Shown here one piece after another: positions 1 to 7,560 of a DNA stretch of 34,327 nt. How positions within the stretch are numbered: position 1 is the first letter of the stretch; every line of letters starts with the position of its first letter. Origin of the DNA: Polyangiaceae bacterium (lineage in GTDB: Bacteria; Myxococcota_A; Polyangia; Polyangiales; Polyangiaceae); assembly GCA_029266615.1 (NCBI GenBank), contig JAQSWN010000111.1, positions 1-34,327 on the forward strand, written 5' to 3'. The translations under genes were made by a program, and so were the position numbers. The notes under the pieces were generated by a model. It was not told the origin of the DNA. It searched no databases and worked only from the letters and a program-made list of their open reading frames with translations.

Positions 1-1
1 G

Positions 2-922
2 CCGCTGGGAGAGTGGCTGACGCCGCTCGCCGACACACTCTGCGCGACGATGCAAAGCATCTTCGCGTCCGTCGGGGCCATCACGAACAAGACGATCGTC
101 TTCGAATCCGACGCCGGCGAAAACGTGTCCGCTGACCTTTGCTCCGGCGACGGCAACAGTCTCACGCCGGTGCCCTGGACCTATCAGACGAACGTGGCGA
201 ACGGCAACGAATGGGGCATGTCGCTCGCTAGCTGGCAGGCCAAGGTCGTACGCAAGCTCGACAAGCTCAATCAGCCTTTGGCTACTGCGGTGGCAAGCCC
301 ACTACCGAACACGACCGAAACCACGTTCAAGACCAAGCTTCGAGACACGTACAAGGTGACTTGGAACGTGGGCGTTCATTACAAGCTGTACCCTGAAAAC
401 CTCAACACCATGAGCGCGATGTCCGGCCCCTCGAGCAGCATGCAGCTGTTCACGCCGTCAGAGATTACCGACACGACCGTGAACCAAATGCTGCAGGCGC
501 CGCCTACGCGCGTCACCATCACCACCAAGGCCAGCAAGGCCACGGCCACGATGGCGGCCGTGGCCGCGAGCTCGACGAGTTACTATTCGTCGATGCCAGC
601 TACGGATCTAGCGTTCTTCAAGGCGCTCGGCACGTCGACCACGAAGTCGAAGTTCCGGGAAGTGGCGACGATTGACGGCACCGTGTTCGGCACCTACCAC
701 CGTCTGCCGGGCGATGTCGACGACAGCGGCTGCACCGATCAGGCCGACTTGAACATCATCAAGCAGCGGGACGTGTGGCTGCAACGAGCCGTTTTACCGC
801 TGCAGATCGCCATCCGCGCAGACGTGAGCCGCGACGGCTGGGTCGACAAGGACGACGTGAACGTCGTCGTATCGAATTGGGCCCAGGGCTGCATCAACCC
901 GGTTCGGCCGCCCAAGCTTTGA
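2..922 (+). CDS. C-terminal part of a dockerin type I domain protein (5' end outside window)
   Basis: The reading frame is open from the window edge. The first ATG at 50 is followed by no signal peptide, so this is most likely the tail of a longer extracellular protein. Most of the visible part matches no family I recognise. The C-terminus holds two calcium-loop repeats of dockerin type I type: GDVDDSGCTDQADL (about residues 221-234 counted from the ATG at 50) and ADVSRDGWVDKDDV (257-270), each followed by a helix, with the second ending in NWAQGC. In cellulosomes a dockerin binds a cohesin. Non-cellulosomal bacteria also carry dockerin-like pairs of unknown partner, and no cohesin is visible here. 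Two cysteines (228 and 281) bracket the module and could form a disulfide. The dockerin call is fairly secure. The function of the rest is unknown. Confidence 0.75.
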   Translation, partial: PLGEWLTPLADTLCATMQSIFASVGAITNKTIVFESDAGENVSADLCSGDGNSLTPVPWTYQTNVANGNEWGMSLASWQAKVVRKLDKLNQPLATAVASPLPNTTETTFKTKLRDTYKVTWNVGVHYKLYPENLNTMSAMSGPSSSMQLFTPSEITDTTVNQMLQAPPTRVTITTKASKATATMAAVAASSTSYYSSMPATDLAFFKALGTSTTKSKFREVATIDGTVFGTYHRLPGDVDDSGCTDQADLNIIKQRDVWLQRAVLPLQIAIRADVSRDGWVDKDDVNVVVSNWAQGCINPVRPPKL

Positions 923-939
923 GCGGAGCGTGACCTGAG

Positions 940-976
940 CCGAAGGGGCGCGCCAACCCAACGGCGCGCGCCCTCG
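940..976 (+). terminator. Imperfect GC hairpin after the dockerin gene
   Basis: An 18-nt gap after the stop leads into an inverted repeat. CCGA then GGGGCGCGCC pairs, with a small bulge, with GGCGCGCGCCC then TCGG across an AACCCAAC loop. There is no U-tract, as is common for high-GC genomes. It is a plausible transcription terminator by position and stem strength only. Confidence 0.45.
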
Positions 977-989
977 GTACAGGGCTTCG

Positions 990-1052
990 TTACATGCAGC
1001 CGATCTGGGTGTCGTCGAGCGCGAGATCGCTTGGCGGGTCGACGTAAGGTTG
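990..1052 (-). pseudogene. C-terminal remnant of a Cip1-like lipoprotein paralogue
   Basis: Reading the minus strand, the last 20 codons before a stop at 990 give a peptide ending SDLALDDTQIGCM. The intact protein encoded at 1495-2529 ends IDDLAINDTQVGCQ. Over 20 aligned residues about 10 are identical (P, V, D, L, A, D, T, Q, G, C), with conservative Y/F, L/I, D/N and I/V changes. Upstream in the same frame the similarity disappears and no signal peptide or body domain follows. This looks like the 3' end of a deleted or scrambled paralogue in inverse orientation to the surviving copy. The short match length is the main caveat. Confidence 0.5.
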
Positions 1053-1494
1053 CCACAGTTTGCAACGAGCGAATGTCTCGCGGAGCTCATCCTCCAGCGC
1101 CAAACGCGAGCCTTCGCTAGCTGGCGCCGGGTCGACGGCGTACGACCATGCTCTTGAAGTACGGTCTGGTCTCGGGGCGGAGCGTGATCGTGTGGCCACG
1201 TCGGCTCGCCTCGGTGTCACAGGAACCACGCCACGCTCTGCGGCCGGTGATGAGCGCCAGCAGGCGCATGCGTCCGCCGCGGACGAGGGCATGTTTCGAC
1301 GACGACCGAGAACGTCCTCTTCAACGCCTTAGCCCAGGGGCGGTAGTGAAAGCCGGCTGCTTGCGCGCATGGTGACGCCCTGGCCGATTAATTAGACTTG
1401 AAAGGTTCAACGGCACGGCCAGAGAGCCGCGTCGGCAAGCGTCGAAGGCACGTTTTTTGTGGACCGTTTTGGCGAGATTGGCGCACTTTAAGAG

Positions 1495-2529
1495 ATGGCT
1501 TTTTCCCGCCCGGGTTCCTGCGCGCAATTTTCACGATGGGGAGCGTTACTCGGTCCCTGCAGCCTGTTCCTTGCTTGTAGCTCCGATCCCGCGCCGGCGG
1601 GGGGCGGTGGCTCTGGCTCGACCGCTGGCGGCACGTCCGGCGCCGCCGGCACGAGCTCCGCTAGCGGCGGGACGGGCGGCGCCGGTACTCCGAGCGGCGG
1701 CTCGACCGGAATCGGCGGCACTTCGAGCGCCGGCAGCACTTCCGGCGGGACGGGCGGAATGACGACCGGAGGAGTGACGAGCGGCGGAACGACCACTGGC
1801 GGTAGCGGCAGCTCCTCTGGCGGCAACTCGGGCTTGGGCTGTGCCGGCAAGACCTACAAGCTCTGTGAAGACTTCGAGGCCGGCGACGGAACTACGCTGC
1901 CTGCCGGCTGGACGCGCAAGCGAGGCTATGGCGCCGAATCACCCGATGACCAAGTCATCTCGACGGAGGAGTTTCGCTCGGGAGCCAAGGCGCTCATGAG
2001 CACCTCCGACACCAAGGGCATCAGTCGCATCGAAAAGAGCCTCGCCAGCCTCGGCGCGACCGCGACCAAGCATTGGGGCCGCGTGTTCTACAAGGTGAAG
2101 GTCCCGGCGGGGGTCACGCCAAGCGCCTATTTTCACGTCACCTTCGTCGGTCTCTTCGGCGCGAGCGAGAACCGCGTCGTCGACACCGTACAAGAACCCG
2201 GCAACACACCGGGGTACTCGATGAAGCACCAGTGGCTCTACAACAACCCAAACGACCAGGGTGGAAAGGACACCGCGTACGACTGGGAGTTCGATGACCA
2301 GTGGCACTGCGCCGAATGGTTCGTAGACGTTTCTACGAAGAGCTATCGTTTCTTTCACGACGCGGAAGAAGTCGACGAACTCGCCTTCACCGGGCAGGAG
2401 GCTCAGATGTCGGCCTACACATCCATCCTGGTCGGGGCCACGCACTACCAGGATGAAGCGGTGCTTCGCCCGTTCGTCATGTGGATCGATGACCTCGCCA
2501 TCAACGACACTCAGGTCGGCTGCCAGTAG
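1495..2529 (+). CDS. Cip1-like / polysaccharide-lyase-like lipoprotein
   Basis: The 344-residue product has an N-terminal signal ending in a lipobox (FLAC, Cys about 28), then a Gly/Ser/Thr-rich tether to about residue 115, then a globular domain of about 225 residues. The domain begins CEDFEAGDG and ends WIDDLAINDTQVGCQ. It has the look of the beta-jelly-roll proteins related to fungal Cip1 and polysaccharide lyases: the ED-FE start, WGRVFYKVK strand, HQWLYN, W-E-F-x-D-x-W-HCAEW strand and a terminal DDLAI-GC. Such proteins are found with cellulose and pectin degraders, and their substrate is often unproven. It probably sits on the outer membrane with the domain displayed on the tether. A hairpin follows the stop. 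The lipoprotein call is strong, the family call moderate, and enzymatic activity unproven. Confidence 0.75.
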   Translation: MAFSRPGSCAQFSRWGALLGPCSLFLACSSDPAPAGGGGSGSTAGGTSGAAGTSSASGGTGGAGTPSGGSTGIGGTSSAGSTSGGTGGMTTGGVTSGGTTTGGSGSSSGGNSGLGCAGKTYKLCEDFEAGDGTTLPAGWTRKRGYGAESPDDQVISTEEFRSGAKALMSTSDTKGISRIEKSLASLGATATKHWGRVFYKVKVPAGVTPSAYFHVTFVGLFGASENRVVDTVQEPGNTPGYSMKHQWLYNNPNDQGGKDTAYDWEFDDQWHCAEWFVDVSTKSYRFFHDAEEVDELAFTGQEAQMSAYTSILVGATHYQDEAVLRPFVMWIDDLAINDTQVGCQ

Positions 2530-2550
2530 CTCGCTGACGGCCGCTGAGTG

Positions 2551-2580
2551 CTCGGGCGCTCCAAAGGCGGGGCGCCCGAG
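2551..2580 (+). terminator. Perfect 9-bp GC hairpin terminator
   Basis: CTCGGGCGC at 2551-2559 pairs perfectly with GCGCCCGAG at 2572-2580 across a 12-nt loop, 22 nt after the stop of the Cip1-like gene. There is no U-run. Position and stem strength support a terminator separating it from the next lipoprotein gene. Confidence 0.6.
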
Positions 2581-2654
2581 CGGCGAGGCCATTGCCAAGC
2601 CCCGACCGCGGAGTTCGGCGTTGTCGACGGGCCCTATCCGTGGCAGAGCGGCTT

Positions 2655-4502
2655 ATGAGTCGCAGGGTCGTCGTCGTGGTGGCGGGATTGCTTTACGCGG
2701 GTTGCGGGCCCGATCGCACGTTTGTCAGCTCCTCGACCGCGGGTTCCGCAGGTCAGGATAGCGCGCGAGCGGGCGCTGGCGGCGGCGGGCCTGCCTCGAG
2801 TGGAGCCGGGGGCTCGCAACCTTTAGAAGGCGGCAGCGGCGGCAGCCTGAACGTTAGCGGCAGCGGCGGAGACGCGGGGATGGGCGGCGACCCCACTCCG
2901 CCCGATCTTTGCCTCGGCGTGGCCTGCGACATGCCGCCCGCGGACACTTGCGAAAGGGCCGGTCAGTTCAGAAGCTACGACAAGATCGGCAGCTGTGACG
3001 CCGGCGTTTGCGAATACCCAACGCGTCTCATCGAGTGCGACTGTGTCGCTGGCGCCTGCACCACCGACCCTTGCATCGGCATCACGTGCACCACGCCGCC
3101 CGTCGCCATCTGCAAAGACGCGGACACGCTCACGACGTACCTTGCGTCTGGTACCTGCAGCGAAGGAGCCTGCAGCTACACCGCCGCCGACCAAGCTTGT
3201 GAGTTTGGGTGCGCCATGGGCGCGTGCAAGGCGGATCCATGCTTGAACGTCACGTGCAACGCCGCCGACCAGTGCCACACCAACCCTGGCACATGCAACT
3301 CCGCCACCGGGAAGTGTACGTACCCGAACAAGACGAACGGCACGGCCTGCTCGAACATCGATAGCAACGCCTGCACCGCCGACACGTGCACGGCAGGGGT
3401 GTGCGGCTCCGCCCCAGCCAAGGCATGCCCCGCGCCCGCCGCTTGCAAAATGCTCGGCACCTGCGACACCAGCACTGGCGCCTGCTCCACCCCGAACGCC
3501 GCGAACGGCACGTCGTGCGGCAGCAACGTGGAGTGCCAGGGCGGCGCCTGCGTGTGCACGCGCGCTTCCTGCCTCAACGGCTGCTGCACCGCGGCCGGTA
3601 CCTGCGGCTCCTGCACCCCCTTCACGCTGACCACACGGGAGGAGAGGGTCAGGTCGCTCACCATCGGCACGCAGTTCCTGTACTTCTTGCAGACGGCGGA
3701 CACGGCCACCAAAGTGTTCTCGATTTCCACGGGCGGCGGAGCAGTAGCGGAGCTGACCAACATGCCGGCCCCAAATTCCGTGTTTCAGATCCACGCGGAC
3801 GGGTCGTTCATTTACGCGAACCAGGGCAGCAACAGCACCCCCGACGATGTCGCCCGCATGAGCATTTTGGGCGGAAACTTCACCTCGATTGCTCAGGACG
3901 CCATCTACGCTCCTCTACGGATCCGAACGAACAGCACCAGCATCATCACCGGCAGCACGTTGTCGAGCAACTACATCATGATCGCGCCGAAGAGCGGCGG
4001 CTCGGGCACGATCCTCATCTCCTCCCTCAACGTCAACGCCAGCAGCTTCACTGTCGACAATTCCAACGTATACCTGCTGAGCGGGAGTGGCTCGACCCTC
4101 ACCCGAGTGCCGATCGCGAGCGGTGAAGGCGCGACGATCACCTCAGCCAGCAGCGGCGAGACCTTCGATGACCTCGCGCTGGCTGGCACCCAGCTCGTGC
4201 TGGCGAGCTCCACGCGGGTCGCCAAGATCAGCGCAAGCGCAACCGGCGGAACCGCCGCCACCCTGCAAGAAGGGTCCGCCTACCGGATCGTCAGCGACGC
4301 AACCACCGCCTACTTCTTCCACACCAATGCCACGAACGGCACCTGCACCGGTGGCTCCGAAATCTACAGCATCCCCGTCGCGGGCGGCACTCTACGCCGC
4401 CTAGCCATCGACCCCTCCACCACCTGCGCCACCTCCGTCGTCCACGACGCCACCGGCGTCTACTGGCTATCCGGCAACACTATCAAAAAGGTCGCCAAGT
4501 AG
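2655..4502 (+). CDS. Cys-rich lipoprotein with C-terminal beta-propeller-like domain
   Basis: The ATG at 2655 is chosen because it directly precedes a short hydrophobic signal with lipobox LYAGC (Cys17). An upstream in-frame ATG at 2592 would add 21 Arg-rich residues. The 615-residue product then has a Gly/Ser tether (about 25-80) and a Cys-rich region (about 85-310). That region is made of repeated DPCxxVxC-type units (DPCIGITC, DPCLNVTC) and CxxGxC units. About 300 residues follow with alternating hydrophobic strands such as FLYFLQTAD, FSISTGGG, VYLLSGSGS and VYWLSGNTIKKV, typical of the YWxx-type propellers of myxobacterial lipoproteins. No catalytic motif is visible. It is probably a surface recognition or structural protein; a ligand cannot be named. 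Confidence 0.75.
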   Translation: MSRRVVVVVAGLLYAGCGPDRTFVSSSTAGSAGQDSARAGAGGGGPASSGAGGSQPLEGGSGGSLNVSGSGGDAGMGGDPTPPDLCLGVACDMPPADTCERAGQFRSYDKIGSCDAGVCEYPTRLIECDCVAGACTTDPCIGITCTTPPVAICKDADTLTTYLASGTCSEGACSYTAADQACEFGCAMGACKADPCLNVTCNAADQCHTNPGTCNSATGKCTYPNKTNGTACSNIDSNACTADTCTAGVCGSAPAKACPAPAACKMLGTCDTSTGACSTPNAANGTSCGSNVECQGGACVCTRASCLNGCCTAAGTCGSCTPFTLTTREERVRSLTIGTQFLYFLQTADTATKVFSISTGGGAVAELTNMPAPNSVFQIHADGSFIYANQGSNSTPDDVARMSILGGNFTSIAQDAIYAPLRIRTNSTSIITGSTLSSNYIMIAPKSGGSGTILISSLNVNASSFTVDNSNVYLLSGSGSTLTRVPIASGEGATITSASSGETFDDLALAGTQLVLASSTRVAKISASATGGTAATLQEGSAYRIVSDATTAYFFHTNATNGTCTGGSEIYSIPVAGGTLRRLAIDPSTTCATSVVHDATGVYWLSGNTIKKVAK

Positions 4503-4715
4503 CGAAGGGGCGTGACGAGGGGCCAATTGGCGCGAGACTGCGCCGGGAGTACGAGCTTGAAGCGCATAGCTCAAACATTGGTCCGAGACGCGCGAGCCGT
4601 CCACACGAACGAGAGGGTTCAGGCGCTCGTAAGTCGTGCTTCCAATGCTCCAAGCGCGCCCGAGCTCGCAAAGCATTGCCTTGAAACGAGCCGAGGACGT
4701 CGGTAAGCCGCGATC

Positions 4716-6104
4716 ATGCGATTCTTTCACCCTGGCTGGCGCTGGCTGACATGGTCTGCGGTCGCGGGAGGCGCGATGGCCGCGTGCAGCTCGTCCGAAC
4801 GCGACTTCGCCGCCCCCACGTTCGCGTCGGGGAGCGGCGGCGACGTCGGCGCGCCGGGGGCGTCCGGGCAGCCACCGACGGAGGTCGGCAGCGGCGGCGC
4901 GGCGGGCGAGGCGACGCTTGGGGGCGAGGGCGCGAGCGCCGGCGTCGCCAGCGCCGCTCCGTGCGAGGACTCTCCGTGCCTCAACGGTGGTAGCTGCGAG
5001 CACTCCGGAACCGTTTTCACGTGCGACTGCGCGGAAGGCTTCGAGGGCGAGCGCTGCCAGCAGAACGTGGACGATTGCTCACCGAACCCGTGCGCCAACG
5101 CCGGCATGTGCCGCGACGGCGTCGCTTCGTTCACGTGCGAATGCGCGTCGGGATTCGAGGGCGACCAATGCGACGTGCGTTTGTTCGAGCCGCTACCGCT
5201 GCTGGAGAACGCCACGGGTTGCCGGCTCGAAGCGCTGAGCGGCAACGGCGGCGTGGCGGTAGGCACGTGCTGGGACGCCGAAGGTGAAAAGGCGTTTTGG
5301 TGGAAGCCTTCCATGGGCACGAAGCCGCTGCAGTCCGACGGCGCGGTCTCGGAAGCCTTGGCGGTGTCGCGCGACGGAACCGTCGTCGTCGGCCGCGTTC
5401 AGGACCCGGGTCAGCCCTCCGTCGGCCAGCGCTGGCTCAACGGGCAACGAAGCCAGTCGTATAGCGGCTTCGTCTATGACGACGAGCAACGTCCCGCCCG
5501 CGCGACCGCCGTCGCGGACGACGGTCTCACGTTGTTCGGCAGCTCCGAATCCTCCAACGGCTCGCCACGAGGAATTCGCTGGGACCCCTCCGGGCCCGTG
5601 CTCCTGGGCTCCGCGGGCGGCGAGATTTATGCACTGGCCGCGAGCGGAGACGGCAAAGTCGTAGCCGGCTATTCTTACGATCCCAGCGCCGCGATTCGTT
5701 GGACGCTCGCCAGCGGTTGGATTCGCTTGCCGACGTCGGGCGCCGAGGAGGGCCGCGGTCGCGGTATTAGCCGCGACGGAAACGTCGTCGTAGGCGCGGT
5801 AGGGCCTCAAGCCGCCCGCTGGATCGGCACGAACCTGCCCGAGCTGCTCGACATCTTGGGCAGCGGCGAGAGCGCGAACGAAGATGGCTCGGTCATCGTC
5901 GGAAACTCCGGACCGGCCGCGATGGTGTGGAGCCAGACCGAGGGCCCACGCCTTGTCGCGGACGTGCTGTTCGAGCTGTCTCCGGGAGCGGCCTCGGAGT
6001 GGACCCTGACTTCGGCCGACGCCGTTTCTGCCGACGGCAAGACGATCGGCGGCAACGGCACTTTGGACGGCGTCGAGCGGGCGTGGCTCGCGCGGTTGCC
6101 GTGA
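4716..6104 (+). CDS. Lipoprotein with two EGF-like domains and a HAF-repeat propeller
   Basis: The 462-residue product has a signal peptide with lipobox AMAAC (Cys24), followed by SSSERDF and a Gly/Ala/Ser tether. Two EGF-like modules follow. The first (about 83-114) reads CEDSPCLNGGSC ... CDCAEGFEGERC. The second (about 117-153) starts NVDDCSPNPC ... CECASGFEGDQC, resembling calcium-binding EGF spacing. Residues from about 160 to the end carry HAF-type repeats, each with a motif like AVSRDGTVVVGRV, ALAASGDGKVVAGY, GISRDGNVVVGAV or SANEDGSVIVGNS, expected to form a beta-propeller. EGF modules are uncommon in bacteria and usually mediate extracellular protein or glycan contacts. The residues after the anchor Cys are identical to those of the lipoprotein at 10198-11556. 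Adhesion is inferred. Confidence 0.82.
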   Translation: MRFFHPGWRWLTWSAVAGGAMAACSSSERDFAAPTFASGSGGDVGAPGASGQPPTEVGSGGAAGEATLGGEGASAGVASAAPCEDSPCLNGGSCEHSGTVFTCDCAEGFEGERCQQNVDDCSPNPCANAGMCRDGVASFTCECASGFEGDQCDVRLFEPLPLLENATGCRLEALSGNGGVAVGTCWDAEGEKAFWWKPSMGTKPLQSDGAVSEALAVSRDGTVVVGRVQDPGQPSVGQRWLNGQRSQSYSGFVYDDEQRPARATAVADDGLTLFGSSESSNGSPRGIRWDPSGPVLLGSAGGEIYALAASGDGKVVAGYSYDPSAAIRWTLASGWIRLPTSGAEEGRGRGISRDGNVVVGAVGPQAARWIGTNLPELLDILGSGESANEDGSVIVGNSGPAAMVWSQTEGPRLVADVLFELSPGAASEWTLTSADAVSADGKTIGGNGTLDGVERAWLARLP

Positions 6105-6171
6105 AGCGGCGTCACGCAGGAACCGGCAACGTCTTGACGACCGCCGACGAGTCAGTCCAGGCTGGTGGAGC

Positions 6172-7560
6172 ATGCCGAGTCGCCGTGTGGGGCCCGCGGT
6201 GCGTAGCGCGCCCCGAACCGAGCGCGCCGGCATCATCGTCACCGTCGCGAGGGGGCATACCCAGCAAGAGCGCTGGGTGTTCGCGGCGGGCGAGCCTTCG
6301 CCGCCCCTGTCCATCGGCGCGCAGGGCGACTGGCGCGTTTCGGGGCCGGGAGTGGTCCCTGTGCACCTGTGGTTGAGCTTCGATGGTCGGCAGCTCTTCG
6401 CGGCGAGCGGAGAAGCGACCGCTCACGTGCAGGGCCGCCCGCTGGGTAGCGAGCTCAGCCCCGTCCGCGCCGGCGATGAGCTGCGCTTTGGATTTGCGCT
6501 GCTGCGTGTCGGCACGGCCGAGTCTCGCCTTGACCGCGGCCTGAGCGCGGCGCGCCCGCGGAGCCCGTGGCTACTGGCAGCCTTTGGCGCGGCGTTGCTA
6601 ACGCTCGCGCTCGCGGGTGTCTTGGCCATCTCTCGCCGCGGTACGCCACCGGAGCCCTCTTCTCGAGCTCCCGTACCGAGCCCGCCCCCGGCGCTTGCCG
6701 CCGCCCCTGCCCCCGCGTCGGTCTCGACCGACACCGCACCCGCCAGCGAGCCCGCACCGGCTACGCCGCCCGCTACGAACACCGCGGCGGAAGCGGAGCC
6801 GCTCACGCTCCTCGCCCCGCCCGCGGACGACGAGCAGCCGAAGCTGCAGCTGCTGAAGCCGCAGGCCGCCTTTCCTCAGAACGTCGCCAATCGCGCCGTG
6901 CCGCGCGTGGGCGAGCAGCCGTGGCTCATCTCGGAACCGTGGCGGGCCCAACACGAGCGGCAGCTGCGCGCGCCGCATCGCCCTCGCGCCAAGGTGGTGC
7001 TGCTGGGCGACTCCATCACGGAGGGCTGGGGCTTCGCGCCGTCCTACAAGGCCGAGCTCGCCAAGTACTCGCCGCTGAACCTAGGTATCGTCGGTGACAC
7101 GACGCAAAACGTGATCTGGCGAGTGGGCCATGGCGCGCTGGACGGCACCCATCCAGAGCTGGTGGTGGTCATGATCGGCATCAACAACTTGGCCGGCGGC
7201 TTCACCCCCGAAGCCACCGCCGACGGCGTGCGCGCCATCGTGAGCGCGACGCAGTCACGTTTACCCGGCATTCGAGTCTTGCTGCTCGCGGTGCTACCGG
7301 CTCGCGAGAAAGCGAGCGACCCTTTGCGCGAGCGGATCCGCCAAGCCAATCGCTTGATTGCCGGCCTGGCTTCGCCCGGCAAGGTGGAGTTTCTGGACGT
7401 TGGCTCGGTTCTGCTCGAGCCGGACGGCAGCATCTCCAAGGCGACCTTGCGCGACTTCGTGCATCCAACTCCCGAAGGCTTCGACAAGCTCACCGGCGCC
7501 GTCGCCCCGCGCATCGCAGCCCTGCTCGGCGGCTCCGCGCCGTCAGCGGCCGCTCAGTAG
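6172..7560 (+). CDS. FHA-like / transmembrane / SGNH (GDSL) hydrolase fusion
   Basis: The 462-residue product has three parts. Residues about 20-115 look like a divergent FHA domain (VHLWLSFDG, GDELRFG, LLRV). The usual pThr-contacting Arg and Ser of the FHA core are not evident. A membrane helix follows at about 131-153, then a Pro/Ala-rich linker to about 220. The C-terminal domain is an SGNH hydrolase close to PAF-acetylhydrolase beta/gamma subunits: block I GDSIT (Ser281), block II LGIVGDTT, block III GINN (Asn338/339) and block V DFVHPTPEGF (Asp428, His431). All four catalytic blocks are intact. Topology would put the FHA-like part inside and the esterase outside the inner membrane. Its last 7 nt overlap the convergent kinase gene. 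Substrate is unknown; acetyl or acyl ester hydrolysis is the family expectation. Confidence 0.85.
   Translation: MPSRRVGPAVRSAPRTERAGIIVTVARGHTQQERWVFAAGEPSPPLSIGAQGDWRVSGPGVVPVHLWLSFDGRQLFAASGEATAHVQGRPLGSELSPVRAGDELRFGFALLRVGTAESRLDRGLSAARPRSPWLLAAFGAALLTLALAGVLAISRRGTPPEPSSRAPVPSPPPALAAAPAPASVSTDTAPASEPAPATPPATNTAAEAEPLTLLAPPADDEQPKLQLLKPQAAFPQNVANRAVPRVGEQPWLISEPWRAQHERQLRAPHRPRAKVVLLGDSITEGWGFAPSYKAELAKYSPLNLGIVGDTTQNVIWRVGHGALDGTHPELVVVMIGINNLAGGFTPEATADGVRAIVSATQSRLPGIRVLLLAVLPAREKASDPLRERIRQANRLIAGLASPGKVEFLDVGSVLLEPDGSISKATLRDFVHPTPEGFDKLTGAVAPRIAALLGGSAPSAAAQ

Larger units (their letters stand above)
923..1494. other. Intergenic stretch without an intact gene
   Basis: This stretch holds the terminator-like hairpin at 940-976 and, on the minus strand, a short decayed fragment at 990-1052 that resembles the C-terminus of the gene at 1495. 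Between about 1060 and 1380 I see only incidental open frames with no recognisable product. Positions 1381-1494 are locally AT-richer (ATTAATTAG near 1387, TTTTTTGTGG near 1452) and probably contain the promoter of the downstream lipoprotein gene. No convincing -35/-10 pair can be assigned by eye. Confidence 0.5.

Noticed and set aside
1939..2598. Minus-strand frame of 219 codons antisense to the Cip1-like gene
   Set aside because: No start context or domain. It mirrors the codon bias of the real gene.
2823..3794. Minus-strand open frame of 323 codons opposite the Cys-rich propeller gene
   Set aside because: Low-complexity Gly/Ala/Arg composition typical of antisense frames in high-GC genes. 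The plus strand encodes a coherent lipoprotein.
4522..4531. Palindrome GCCAATTGGC after the Cys-rich propeller gene
   Set aside because: Only 10 bp, no loop for a terminator and no second copy seen. It may be chance.
5193..6314. Minus-strand open frame of 373 codons opposite the EGF/HAF lipoprotein gene
   Set aside because: Arg/Ala-rich composition with no family features, wholly antisense to a well-supported gene and running into the next one.
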